Shown: positions 6,970-14,600, counted from the first letter of the stretch. The stretch is DNA of 33,013 bases from Gemmatimonadota bacterium (GCA_009838845.1 VXRD01000162.1:1-33013), one strand, 5' to 3'. Notes: generated by a model from the letters alone, not told the origin. Program-made: numbers and translations.

Positions 6970-7784
6970 TGCGACCGACTGAAATGGAGGAATATCTTTT
7001 TGATTTGCGCGGCTATATTGTGCTGAAAAATGCCGTGGATGCCGAGCATCTCGTCGAACTCAATGAGATTATCGATACGTATGACGATCTCGAACCCGAT
7101 GGATGGCGGGGGTGGGTTCATCGGAGCGGGGGGCCACGACATTTGCACAATATTTTTGAGATGGGTGAACCTTTTGAACGCTTGATTGACCATTCATCGT
7201 GGGTTCATCACATGGGGCGCTTTGTCGGTGGGGATGATGGTCTTTTTATAGATGAGTCATTTATTGATATTCGGTCTCGGGGCGGTGCGACGCGCATTCA
7301 TTCGGGCGCGCACAAGCGGCGCATCCGCACGCAGTTTCGCTTTCACAACAATCAGTTTCGCTGTGGGCAGATCAATATTTTGCTGGCGCTTAACGATATT
7401 GGGGATGGCGATGGGGCGACGATGGCGATTCCCGGTTCGCACAAGTCCAATTTGCTTCATCCCGCGTTTGAGGATCCCAAAGGTACGGGTAGTGGGCATT
7501 CGCTGGACCGCGTTGAAGCGGCTGTTCAGATTCAGCTCGATGCGGGTGATGCGGTTTTTTTTGTGGATTGTATGGCGCACGGTTCGTCAGAGCGCACGCG
7601 CCCCGGTGAGCGTCGCGTTGCTATTATTCGCTATGGTCCGCACTGGGGTAATGACCGATACGGCTATCAGCCTTCGCCCGAGTTGATTGCGCGTTTGACG
7701 CCCGAACGACGTAAGATTGTTCAGCCTCTGCCGCCTAAGATGCCGCCGGGTGTGCAGTGGACGAATAGACGAATAGACGAATAG
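6966..7784 (+). CDS. Phytanoyl-CoA dioxygenase (PhyH) family protein with HxG iron motif
   Basis: A double-stranded beta-helix Fe(II)/2-oxoglutarate enzyme family, 272 aa. The core reads IHSGAH (112-116), CGQINILLALND, GATMAIPGSHK, then DAVFFVDCMAHGSS with the distal iron ligand H205, and the 2-oxoglutarate arginine near R216/R217. The usual HxD ligand pair is here H112-S-G114: the carboxylate is replaced by glycine, as in WelO5-type halogenases (SyrB2 has HxA). It may therefore bind halide, or be a divergent or inactive member. ATGATG overlaps the HAD stop. The last seven residues (NRRIDE region) are encoded by the octamer repeat that supplies the stop codon. Confidence 0.8.
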   Translation: MMRPTEMEEYLFDLRGYIVLKNAVDAEHLVELNEIIDTYDDLEPDGWRGWVHRSGGPRHLHNIFEMGEPFERLIDHSSWVHHMGRFVGGDDGLFIDESFIDIRSRGGATRIHSGAHKRRIRTQFRFHNNQFRCGQINILLALNDIGDGDGATMAIPGSHKSNLLHPAFEDPKGTGSGHSLDRVEAAVQIQLDAGDAVFFVDCMAHGSSERTRPGERRVAIIRYGPHWGNDRYGYQPSPELIARLTPERRKIVQPLPPKMPPGVQWTNRRIDE

Positions 7785-7806
7785 ACGAATAGACGAATAG
7801 ACGAAT
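7761..7806. repeat. Octamer tandem repeat (ACGAATAG), 5.75 copies
   Basis: Five perfect copies of ACGAATAG are followed by ACGAAT. The array starts inside the PhyH gene and gives its final codons and TAG stop. Because 8 is not a multiple of 3, the repeat carries TAG in every frame. Confidence 0.95.
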
Positions 7807-7842
7807 CCTACCCTACCACCCCAAGTTAGTCCGAACTGCGTC

Positions 7843-7874
7843 GTTGATTCGTTGATTCGCTGATTCGTTGATTC
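7843..7874. repeat. Octamer tandem repeat (GTTGATTC), 4 copies
   Basis: Four copies of GTTGATTC, one with a single change (GCTGATTC). The reverse complement contains ACGAATCA, close to the ACGAATAG unit upstream, so the two arrays are in opposite orientation and could pair as a long imperfect hairpin. Confidence 0.9.
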
Positions 7875-7880
7875 GCAGAT

Positions 7881-7904
7881 GAACTGCTGGCGCAGTTGTA
7901 CACC
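7881..7904 (+). repeat. 24-nt dispersed palindromic repeat, copy 1
   Basis: GAACTGC-TGGC-GCAGTT-GTACACC contains 6-bp inverted arms AACTGC/GCAGTT. The same 24-mer occurs on the other strand at 13370-13393 with 22 of 24 bases equal; the two differences lie in the loop. Confidence 0.8.
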
Positions 7905-7931
7905 ACTACATTGATTTGAGGAGTTGTTCGC

Positions 7932-9122
7932 ATGATAGATAAGATACACGCCCCTCTCGCCCGTTTTACTGTGCTCGATTTGACCCGTGTGCGCGCGGGT
8001 CCCACTGCTGTGCGTCAGCTTGCGGATTGGGGGGCGAATATTATTAAAATTGAACCGCCTGAAAGTATTGACGAGGCAAAGACTATGGGGGGACCGCGTC
8101 ACGGGCCGGATTTTCAGAATTTGCACAGAAACAAACGCGGGATGACTTTGAATCTCAAAGCCGATGCGGGTCGCGAGGCGTTTTTCCGCATGGTTAAGCG
8201 CGCGGATGTGGTTGTGGAGAATTTTCGGCCGGATGTTAAAGATCGCCTCGATATTGGGTATGAGAGGTGTAAGAGAGAGAATCCGGGTATTGTGTACGCG
8301 AGTATTTCGGGATTTGGGCAGGAGGGACCATATAGATTGCGCCCGGGCTTTGATCAGATTGCACAGGGTATGGGGGGGTTAATGTGGATTACGGGTTTGC
8401 CGGGGCAGGGTCCGGTGCGCGTTGGGGTGCCGATTGCAGATCTCGCTTCGGGTTTGTACACCGCTATTGGTATTCTCACTGCTTTGCTTCAGCGCGAGGA
8501 GACCGGGGAGGGGCAGTGGGTGCATACGTCATTGCTGGAAGCACAAATTGCGATGCTGGATTTTCAGGCGGCGCGATGGTTGATTGCAAATGAGGTGCCC
8601 GAGCAAGCGGGCAATAATCATCCCACGAGTATTCCGACGGGTGTGTTTCAGACCCGCGATGGGTATATCAATATTGCCTGTAGTGGAGAGCAGATGTGGC
8701 AGCGCCTGTGCGATGTGCTGGGTGCTGGAGATTTGTACAGGGATGAGAGGTTTTCCAATGGCGGAGTGCGGTTGACAAATCGGGATGCGCTGAATGAGAG
8801 TTTGCAAAAGTATTTTATAGGGCAAGATAGTGCCCATTGGATTGATGCGCTGAATGAAGCGGGTGTGCCGTGTGGGCCAATTTATAAGATGGATGAGATG
8901 TGGTCTGATCCGCAGGTTATGCACTTGAAGATGTCGCGTTCGGTGACTAACCGCGTTATGGGGGATTACGATGTGGTGAGGAATGCGACTAATTTGAGCA
9001 ATGCGCCAGATCTGCCCTACAGGGCGTCGCCCGAACGGGGTGAGCATACGGATGAGATTTTGAGTGAGTTTGGGTTTTCGGAAGGTGAAATTGCGGCTAT
9101 GAAAGAGGAGAATGTCGTTTGA
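7932..9122 (+). CDS. CaiB/BaiF family III CoA-transferase
   Basis: A cytosolic enzyme of 396 aa that moves CoA between acyl-CoA and a free acid, the usual length for the family. It begins with VLDLTRVRAGPTAVRQLADWGA and has the family run NLHRNKRGMTLNLK, ISGFGQEGPY, RPGFDQIAQGMGGLMWITG with the probable acyl-carrying Asp in GFD, and GAWV-like GQWVHTSLLEA. GAGGAG lies before the ATG. The stop overlaps the open frame of the crotonase gene downstream, so they are one operon. The acid substrate (for example carnitine, oxalate or a branched acid) cannot be told. An octamer microsatellite separates it from the PhyH operon. Confidence 0.92.
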   Translation: MIDKIHAPLARFTVLDLTRVRAGPTAVRQLADWGANIIKIEPPESIDEAKTMGGPRHGPDFQNLHRNKRGMTLNLKADAGREAFFRMVKRADVVVENFRPDVKDRLDIGYERCKRENPGIVYASISGFGQEGPYRLRPGFDQIAQGMGGLMWITGLPGQGPVRVGVPIADLASGLYTAIGILTALLQREETGEGQWVHTSLLEAQIAMLDFQAARWLIANEVPEQAGNNHPTSIPTGVFQTRDGYINIACSGEQMWQRLCDVLGAGDLYRDERFSNGGVRLTNRDALNESLQKYFIGQDSAHWIDALNEAGVPCGPIYKMDEMWSDPQVMHLKMSRSVTNRVMGDYDVVRNATNLSNAPDLPYRASPERGEHTDEILSEFGFSEGEIAAMKEENVV

Positions 9123-9142
9123 TGTTCTCTGTGGGGAGTTCA

Positions 9143-9928
9143 ATGACAGATAAAATTATTGTGCAGAAAGATGGCGGTGTTGGACATATTCGCCTGAATC
9201 AGCCAGAGAAACACAATGCCATTTCTTATGAGATGTGGCAGGGTATGGCGCGGGCGATTGACGATTTTGAATCGGACGATGCGGTTCGCGTTATTGTGCT
9301 TTCGGGCGAGGGCGGCAGGGCGTTTTCTGCGGGGGCGGATATTTCGCAGTTTGAAGCGCAACGCGGGACGGCAGATGCGGTGGAGGTGTATAATGCGACT
9401 ATGGGGCGCGCTTATGAGAAGCTCGCGCAGGTGCTCAAGCCCACGATTGCCAAAATTGCGGGGTATTGTATTGGTGGTGGACTTGCTACTGCGCTGTGTT
9501 GCGATTTGCGGATTGCGTCCGATGATTCGTCTTTTGCCATTCCCGCTGCGAAGCTGGGCCTGGGGTATGGGTACGGTGCGCTCAAACCGCTTGTGGGTTT
9601 GGTGGGTCCTGCCAATGCGTGCGAGATTTTGTTCACGGCGCGTCGGTTCAATGCTTCTGAGGCGTATCACATGGGTCTGATTAACCGGGTTTTGTCGCGG
9701 GATGAGTTAGACGCTTATGTGGATGATTATGCCGAGACCATTGCGGGTAATGCGCCGCTTACGATCAGGGCGAGCAAGCAGATTATTGCAGAGATTGGCA
9801 AAGATGCAGATCAGCGCGATCTCGATTTGTGCCAGCGGGTTATTGATGCCTGTTTTGCGAGCGAGGATTACAAAGAGGGCCGCGTAGCATTTATGGAGAA
9901 GCGCAAGCCAGATTTTCAGGGGCGATAG
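9143..9928 (+). CDS. Enoyl-CoA hydratase/isomerase (crotonase) family protein
   Basis: The protein has 261 aa. The oxyanion-hole segments are AFSAGADISQF and IAGYCIGGGLATALCCDLRIA. In the active-site loop, the first catalytic glutamate of classical hydratases (PE-x-x-LG) is Ala (IPAAKLGLG), while the second glutamate is kept (NACEILFTAR); it may be an isomerase, a carnitinyl-CoA-type hydratase or another crotonase reaction. The start at 9143 (MTDKIIV) is chosen over 9119 because GGGGAG lies just before it. It is co-transcribed with the CoA-transferase, suggesting activation then conversion of an acyl-CoA. Its stop lies one base from the stop of the convergent phosphoesterase gene. Confidence 0.9.
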   Translation: MTDKIIVQKDGGVGHIRLNQPEKHNAISYEMWQGMARAIDDFESDDAVRVIVLSGEGGRAFSAGADISQFEAQRGTADAVEVYNATMGRAYEKLAQVLKPTIAKIAGYCIGGGLATALCCDLRIASDDSSFAIPAAKLGLGYGYGALKPLVGLVGPANACEILFTARRFNASEAYHMGLINRVLSRDELDAYVDDYAETIAGNAPLTIRASKQIIAEIGKDADQRDLDLCQRVIDACFASEDYKEGRVAFMEKRKPDFQGR

Positions 9929-9929
9929 T

Positions 9930-10835
9930 TTATTCCCAGAGTGCTTTTAGTCGCGGGATCAAAATTTCTGTGTCGCGGTCGTGGATTTCTCCTTGCCACA
10001 TTTGATTTGTTTGTACGGGCGAGCGGTCAAAGGATGCCTGCATCAGGTCGGGCAGGTCCAGTGTGCGGAAGCGCGTTTTGAAATAGCCGTCTTCTGTGAG
10101 CCAGATTTCGCGGAAGCCCAGTGGGAAACCAATCAGGCAGGCGGTGTCAACGATGAGGAAGTCGCGATATGTGCGGATGCGGTTGATGTGTCTGTGTCCG
10201 GTGAAGATGGCTATGACAGCGGGCAGGTCTTTTACGGCTTCCATGAGTTGCTCGGCGTTGGTGACAATGCCACCCGGTACGAAGTCGGCCTGTGCTTCGT
10301 ATTGGGGGAAGACCCAGGGGTGAATGAACAGGATGAGGGCGCAACGGTCATTATGAGCTTTTGCGGCGGCTTCGCGCAAGATGCGGTCGTGTGCTTCTGT
10401 CCATGTGCCCAAACTGTCTTTTAGAGGGCTGATGGGATATACGTTGGCGAGCGCCAGGCGCAGGCGCGGCGCGGCTTCGACGATGTCCAGGGTTTCGGGG
10501 ATTGGAAATTGTCTGGCAAAAGCCTCAAAGCTCCCTTCCTGTGCATCGCAATCGTGATTGCCCGGGACGTAGTATGTGGGCGCGTGAAGGCCGTCAAACG
10601 CGTTTTTGGCTTCATCTATGGTTTGCAAATAAATATCATAAGGTATTTCAAATGCGCCACCTCCGCAGACCACGTCGCCGCCGTGTACGATGAAGTCCGC
10701 TTTGCAGGCGTTGATGGCGGGTACCATTGCACGGTGTATTTCATGGCTGCGCGTTAGCATTTTGGGCGCGCCGAAGTCTTTTTCGGCTGCGGCGTGGTGA
10801 TGGCTGTCTGTGACAAAGACAAAGTGTGAAGGCAT
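9930..10835 (-). CDS. Calcineurin-like metallophosphoesterase
   Basis: The protein has 301 aa, with all five metal-site motifs: DSH (D10, H12), HGGDVV, PGNHDCD, FIHPW and TGHRHIN. The family hydrolyses phosphomonoesters, phosphodiesters or nucleotides with two metals; the substrate is not predictable. There is no signal peptide, so it is probably cytosolic. The start MPSHFVF at 10835 is preferred over 10853 because AAGGAGA, lying at the end of the upstream gene, precedes it. It follows the glycosidase-like gene by 14 bases and is co-transcribed. It faces the crotonase gene tail to tail with no room for a terminator. Confidence 0.9.
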   Translation of the reverse strand: MPSHFVFVTDSHHHAAAEKDFGAPKMLTRSHEIHRAMVPAINACKADFIVHGGDVVCGGGAFEIPYDIYLQTIDEAKNAFDGLHAPTYYVPGNHDCDAQEGSFEAFARQFPIPETLDIVEAAPRLRLALANVYPISPLKDSLGTWTEAHDRILREAAAKAHNDRCALILFIHPWVFPQYEAQADFVPGGIVTNAEQLMEAVKDLPAVIAIFTGHRHINRIRTYRDFLIVDTACLIGFPLGFREIWLTEDGYFKTRFRTLDLPDLMQASFDRSPVQTNQMWQGEIHDRDTEILIPRLKALWE

Positions 10836-10849
10836 GGGGTCTCCTTGGG

Positions 10850-12253
10850 TCAAGGGTGTGTTGTGCTAAATTGAAAGGCGTAGAGCCGGGCGCAGAGGAT
10901 ATGAAATCTCAGTTTTACGGTTGTTCCAATCAGGGTGCGTACATCGCCGCCCGACCAGGAGACGCGATGGCGCACGGAGTCGCCGATTACGGGTTGGCAC
11001 GATAGGCGATCAAATCCTTCGATTACTTCATTTGTGTCGTTCAAAATTTCGACGCGTATTTCTCCCCAGGTTGCATCTGCGTTTATTTCCAGGTGGGTGC
11101 CCGAGAATTGTATGGGTATGGTTGTGATTGTGCCGCCGCTCGGTTTTTCACCTGCGTCAATCGAGATGAATCCATCCAGGCGCAGTGTTGCCAGACCAAT
11201 GCCGCTTTTTTCTTTAAACGGACGTCCCATTCCATTCCAGTGTGGCCGGTTGCTGCCGTGATAGTAGATGTGGATTTGATCTTTTACGACTGATGGCGCG
11301 CCGACCATGATTTCTTCCGATTCGTAACTGTTTGGTTCTCCCAGCGGGATGAAGATCTCGCGGTTTCCCGCCCGATTCCAATGTGCATTGTCCCGACTCG
11401 TGGCCAATTGTACCTGAAGTTTTCCCGTTCGCCAATCAAAAAGGCTGGGCATCATAATATAGGCATAATCCGCTTGCGGGTACTTAAATGCAGCGGATGT
11501 GTATATGTCTGTGTCTTCGGGGTCGCGCTCATCTGGTTTCAGGACGATTGTCGGTGTGGTCCAGTGGATGAAGTCTTCGGATTCGATGCGTCCCAATGCG
11601 CGGTGCCGCTTTCGCGGTCTCTGGTTTATGCGTACGTACGCGACGTATTTGTCGTTGTCCTGGACCGCGACGTTGAATGTGTCAAAGACGCCGGGTAAGA
11701 CGGTTTTGGGGTGTTTTGTCCAGTGGATGCCGTCTGGGGAGAATGCGACTTTTAGTCCGCCACCTTCTTCGATGGTTTTGTAGAGCATTTTGTATTTTTT
11801 GTTCTTTTTATCGTGTGTTTTTAAGACGCATACGCCGCCACTACCGCCGGGTCCGGGATCCAGTAGCAAATTGTTTTTTGCGGATCCTTCATAGGGCAGG
11901 ATGTTGAGGGCGGGTTTTGTCCATTTGAGCCCGTCTTCAGAGGTGGCATAAGCCATGAGTACCGCGCTGTCTTTGCCGTATTTGCAGGTTCGGTTTGTGT
12001 ACCACATTTTGTAGATTTGGTCTTCTTTATCCCACAGGACGGAGCCGTAGAGTTGTACCTGCAATTCCCAGGGCGTGTCGGGTACGAGCAGCGGGTTTTG
12101 CGGATGTTTGACCGGCTGGTGCATGACATAGCGAATCCCTTCGGCGCGTTCTACCAGAAATCCGTCGTCCAGAAAGAGCTGCTTCTGATCGCCCACATCG
12201 ATGTGACGCGCCACATGCCGGGGCCAGCTTGCGTAATTTATGTCTGATGCCAT
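10850..12253 (-). CDS. Glycosidase-like five-bladed beta-propeller protein (GH32/43/130-like)
   Basis: The protein has 467 aa. It begins with QLFLDDGFLVER and has repeating propeller phrases such as YKMWYT, SEDGLKWTKP, SPDGIHWTKHP and ESEDFIHWTTP, the S-x-D-G-x-x-W pattern of sialidase/fructosidase-like propellers. A beta-sandwich-like domain of about 100 residues closes the protein (GTHLEINADATWGEIRVEI). Such proteins are frequent in Planctomycetes, Poribacteria and related groups and are annotated as hypothetical or glycosyl hydrolases. No signal peptide is seen. GAGGAG precedes the ATG. Catalytic acids were not assigned, so enzyme activity is unproven. It leads an operon with the phosphoesterase. 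Confidence 0.75.
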   Translation of the reverse strand: MASDINYASWPRHVARHIDVGDQKQLFLDDGFLVERAEGIRYVMHQPVKHPQNPLLVPDTPWELQVQLYGSVLWDKEDQIYKMWYTNRTCKYGKDSAVLMAYATSEDGLKWTKPALNILPYEGSAKNNLLLDPGPGGSGGVCVLKTHDKKNKKYKMLYKTIEEGGGLKVAFSPDGIHWTKHPKTVLPGVFDTFNVAVQDNDKYVAYVRINQRPRKRHRALGRIESEDFIHWTTPTIVLKPDERDPEDTDIYTSAAFKYPQADYAYIMMPSLFDWRTGKLQVQLATSRDNAHWNRAGNREIFIPLGEPNSYESEEIMVGAPSVVKDQIHIYYHGSNRPHWNGMGRPFKEKSGIGLATLRLDGFISIDAGEKPSGGTITTIPIQFSGTHLEINADATWGEIRVEILNDTNEVIEGFDRLSCQPVIGDSVRHRVSWSGGDVRTLIGTTVKLRFHILCARLYAFQFSTTHP

Positions 12254-12392
12254 GAGATTGTCTCCTCAGATATACCGAAATCCGCTGATGTTGTTGAGAG
12301 GTAGTATAATTAACTACGTGGATTTATGCGACGAAATTTGTTTCGGATGCGGTAGTTTTACAGACCTATCGCACGGAACGCAATATAGACTC

Positions 12393-12421
12393 TTGAAAGA
12401 TGTACAGAGAATCGCTATGTT
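12393..12421 (+). promoter_or_regulatory. Sigma70-like promoter for the abortive-infection gene
   Basis: TTGAAA (12393-12398), 17 bases, TATGTT (12416-12421), about 52 bases before the ATG at 12474. The rest of the 220-base divergent gap (12254-12473) holds the ribosome site of the minus-strand gene and nothing else I can name. Confidence 0.45.
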
Positions 12422-12473
12422 TATATAGTGTTTGGCAAATTGATGTGCGAAATACAGGATAAAGGATTGTAGT

Positions 12474-13367
12474 ATGAGCAAGACTGCTGATGACTCCGAG
12501 AAGGTTCGCTGGTGGCCTTTTTGGTTGATACTTTCATTTGTCGTAATTTTTTGGTTCCTATTCCTTATTGAATTGTTTCCTTGGTGGGTTACTGATCATA
12601 GAGGGCAATTTGGTGACTCGTTTGGGGTCATCAATGCACTGTTCTCTGGGTTGGCTTTTGCGGGTGTCATTTGTGCAATACTACTTCAAAAGAAGGAACT
12701 TGAGCTTCAACGGAAGGAGTTAAAGGACACACGTACCGAAATCAGGGGGCAAAAGGAAACACTTCAGAAGCAGAATTTTGAGAGTTCCTTTTTTCAACTT
12801 CTTGGTCTGTATAATGATATTGTTGGTTCATTGATTATGTCAAAGGGGAAGGTTTTTAATTCCAAAGGGTTCCCGGTAGGTCAGAGTTTGGGAGAGTATC
12901 GTGGACGTGAATGTTTTGAGAATTTACTCACAAGATTTAAGAATTTCTATGATCAAGATAAGGAAGATGAAAAAAATAAGGAAATATCTCAGGATATAGA
13001 GGATGATGACGACTCTTACTTATTTGCATATATAGACAAGACATGCGAAAATTTTTTTACTAATTATCAATCGCATATTAGTCATTATTTTCGACACCTG
13101 TATCATGTTGTCAAATTTGTTGATCACAGCGATCAAGAAGTTAAAGCAAAAAAGTTCTATACCGATCTCATACGCGCACAACTGTCAAGTGAAGAAATGG
13201 GTCTTCTCTTTTACTATGGTCTGAGTGACCAAGGAGCCAAATTCAAGGATTTGGTTGAGAAATATGCCCTTTTTGAGGACATGCCTTCAAAAGTGCTTAT
13301 AGATGAAGAACACCGGAAGCTCTACGCCCCGAGTGCTTATGGCGAAATGGTGTATGAATGCGAGTGA
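12474..13367 (+). CDS. Putative phage abortive-infection protein (putAbiC type)
   Basis: A membrane protein of 297 aa. Two transmembrane helices lie at about residues 13-39 (FWLILSFVVIFWFLFLIEL) and 46-71. The second contains FGDSFGVINALFSGLAFAGV, the hallmark of the putAbiC family. A coiled coil follows (about 72-105, ELELQRKELKDTRTEIRGQ), then QNFESSFFQLLGLYNDIV and a soluble C-terminal half. The family is linked to lactococcal AbiC, which stops phage growth by killing or arresting the infected cell; the mechanism is not known. AAAGGAT stands before the ATG. AT-rich codon use differs from the genes just upstream, marking the start of accessory block B. Confidence 0.8.
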   Translation: MSKTADDSEKVRWWPFWLILSFVVIFWFLFLIELFPWWVTDHRGQFGDSFGVINALFSGLAFAGVICAILLQKKELELQRKELKDTRTEIRGQKETLQKQNFESSFFQLLGLYNDIVGSLIMSKGKVFNSKGFPVGQSLGEYRGRECFENLLTRFKNFYDQDKEDEKNKEISQDIEDDDDSYLFAYIDKTCENFFTNYQSHISHYFRHLYHVVKFVDHSDQEVKAKKFYTDLIRAQLSSEEMGLLFYYGLSDQGAKFKDLVEKYALFEDMPSKVLIDEEHRKLYAPSAYGEMVYECE

Positions 13368-13369
13368 GC

Positions 13370-13393
13370 GGTGTACAACTGCGGTAGCAGTTC
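13370..13393 (-). repeat. 24-nt dispersed palindromic repeat, copy 2
   Basis: The reverse complement of this stretch matches 7881-7904 at 22 of 24 bases. It begins two bases after the stop of the abortive-infection gene and contains AACTGC/GCAGTT arms around a 4-base loop. Confidence 0.8.
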
Positions 13394-13423
13394 ATTTGAT
13401 TGAAATGATACTCAAAGGTCTCT

Positions 13424-13693
13424 ATGAAAGTCTTTTGGACAGACTATCTAAAATACAAAGCCTCTTTACGCAGATTTGATCTGTTCGTAATTGAAAATAT
13501 AGTCAGACATTCTTCTGAGCGATATTCCGATGTGGTCACTGGCCGCCGTGTTGCTGTTGGGCGTTGCGATAACAAGTTGGTCTTGATTCCTTATGAATCG
13601 GAAGGTGACGTTATAACACCCGTGACTATCCATGTCACCACACGGCAGCAAATCAATGTTCGAATTAAAACAGGGAGATTCATCTATGGGTAA
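13424..13693 (+). CDS. DUF4258-like small protein, probable toxin partner of DUF2283
   Basis: The protein has 89 aa and is basic. It begins VFWTDYLKYKASLRRFDL and carries RHSSERYSDVVTGRRVAVG, then VLIPYE and ITPVTIHVTTRQQIN near the end, a pattern common to DUF4258-type proteins placed before a DUF2283 gene. The fold is thought to be RelE/BrnT-like, but I cannot assign active residues. AAAGG lies before the ATG. It overlaps the next gene by eight bases, the usual coupling of a toxin-antitoxin pair. The toxin role is inferred from context. Confidence 0.7.
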   Translation: MKVFWTDYLKYKASLRRFDLFVIENIVRHSSERYSDVVTGRRVAVGRCDNKLVLIPYESEGDVITPVTIHVTTRQQINVRIKTGRFIYG

Positions 13694-13907
13694 TACAAAG
13701 ATGAGGTACTTTGAGCAAGAAGACATCTTATACCTGGCGATTTCTGATGATCCAGAAAATGGCAGCATTGAACTCAGTCCCAATATCACAGCAGAATACA
13801 ACGATAAAGGTGAACTCATTGGCATTGAAATTCTCAAGGCCAGTGACTTTATTCGAGATTCGGTTGCAGAGTCTGTACAGGGAAAAATGCTTCACTTGCT
13901 CAAGTGA
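13686..13907 (+). CDS. DUF2283 family small protein, probable antitoxin
   Basis: The protein has 73 aa and is acidic. The characteristic phrases are MRYFEQEDILYLAI, ELSPNITAEYNDKGELIGIEIL and ASDF. The family is a small beta-sheet protein often encoded just after a DUF4258-type gene. The ATG at 13686 is chosen over the in-frame ATG at 13632 because it gives the family's normal start, has GGGAG upstream and makes the short overlap with the toxin-like gene. Its last codons (AESVQGK) reappear as a relic at 14238. Confidence 0.8.
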   Translation: MGNTKMRYFEQEDILYLAISDDPENGSIELSPNITAEYNDKGELIGIEILKASDFIRDSVAESVQGKMLHLLK

Positions 13908-13968
13908 GAATCTGAAAGAGCACACGTAGAAAACAGATAATCATCACGACCTCAAAGGTCAGAAAATT

Positions 13969-14229
13969 ATGGCTACTATGAGTAATTACACCCTGCGACT
14001 GCTCGCCTCGCTTAAAGCCGAGGCGGAAAAAGTGGCAGAGGAAGAGGGCACAACGCTCAACCAGTTTATTAACGTGGCTGTGGCGGAGAAGTTGGCTGCT
14101 TTGCGGACGGCCCGCTATTTTCAAGAACGCGCCACACGTGCTGATTTGGAGGCTTTTGATCATTTTCTGGGGACGGCGGGCGATGAGTCACCAGGCTGTG
14201 GGGATGAGATACTGCCAGCAGAAAATTGA
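13969..14229 (+). CDS. Ribbon-helix-helix antitoxin-like protein (HicB/Arc type)
   Basis: The protein has 86 aa. YTLRLLASLKAEAEKVAEEE is the beta strand and first helix of a ribbon-helix-helix DNA-binding fold, followed by GTTLNQFINVAVAEKL as the second helix. Such proteins are often annotated as HicB-family or CopG-like antitoxins and repress their own operon as dimers. No toxin gene lies directly beside it: downstream is only a relic of a DUF2283 tail and an orphan HicB-like gene. The start could be the ATG at 13978 (MSNYTLRL) instead. Confidence 0.75.
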   Translation: MATMSNYTLRLLASLKAEAEKVAEEEGTTLNQFINVAVAEKLAALRTARYFQERATRADLEAFDHFLGTAGDESPGCGDEILPAEN

Positions 14230-14237
14230 TGTTCGAG

Positions 14238-14268
14238 TGCAGAATCTGTACAAGAAAAGACTTCTCAA
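14238..14268 (+). pseudogene. Relic of a DUF2283 gene 3' end
   Basis: TGCAGAATCTGTACAAGAAAA (starting at 14238) matches the 3' end of the DUF2283 gene (from 13865) at 18 of 21 bases, and in frame encodes AESVQ-E-K against AESVQ-G-K. It lies between the RHH gene and the HicB-like gene and has no start of its own. A 15-base stretch here (14254-14268) recurs exactly at 15808-15822. Confidence 0.4.
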
Positions 14269-14283
14269 CTATGGAGAGAACAG

Positions 14284-14478
14284 ATGAATTATCAGATAAC
14301 AGCTCTTATTGAACGCGAGGGCGATGGCTACGTATCTCGGTGTCCTGAATTAGATGTGTGCAGCCAGGGAGATAGTATTGAAGAGGCACGAGCTAATTTG
14401 CAAGAGGCTGTGGAGTTGTTTTTGGAATGTGCTTCGCCTGAAGAAATAGAGGAGGTCTATCACGCTGCCCGAGTTTGA
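14284..14478 (+). CDS. HicB-like (UPF0150) orphan antitoxin
   Basis: The protein has 64 aa. The sequence begins with YQITALIEREGDGYVSRCPE and continues LDVCSQGDSIEEARANLQEA, the full partial-RNase-H-like HicB fold. HicB proteins neutralise the HicA mRNA interferase, but no HicA gene (dsRBD-like, about 60 aa) is present on either side: upstream is the RHH antitoxin, downstream the AAA ATPase. It may be a solitary protein, as many UPF0150 members are. GGAGAGA precedes the ATG by a normal distance. There is no DNA-binding C-terminal extension. Confidence 0.8.
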   Translation: MNYQITALIEREGDGYVSRCPELDVCSQGDSIEEARANLQEAVELFLECASPEEIEEVYHAARV

Positions 14479-14538
14479 GAATGCAAAGGGATTTTACACA
14501 CGGAACGGGGCAATCAGTCCACAAGATCGGGACACTGA

Positions 14539-14567
14539 TTGTCCTATTATTTTTTGACTATTATATT
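14539..14567 (+). promoter_or_regulatory. Possible promoter for the second RloA-like ATPase
   Basis: TTGTCC (14539-14544), 17 bases, TATATT (14562-14567), 33 bases before the ATG at 14601. The region is AT-rich, so chance matches are likely. A TATTGCAAT direct repeat occurs at the -10 box and again just before the ATG. No clear ribosome site is seen. Confidence 0.35.
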
Positions 14568-14600
14568 GCAATCTCGACGAAAAATTGTTATTATTGCAAT

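Noticed and set aside
7761-7874. Tandem repeats as a CRISPR array
   Set aside because: The units are 8 bases with no spacers between them; no cas gene is near.
14475-14600. N-terminal extension of the second AAA ATPase or a HicA remnant
   Set aside because: The 42 extra residues do not resemble HicA or the ATPase family, and the ATG at 14601 begins the expected first strand.
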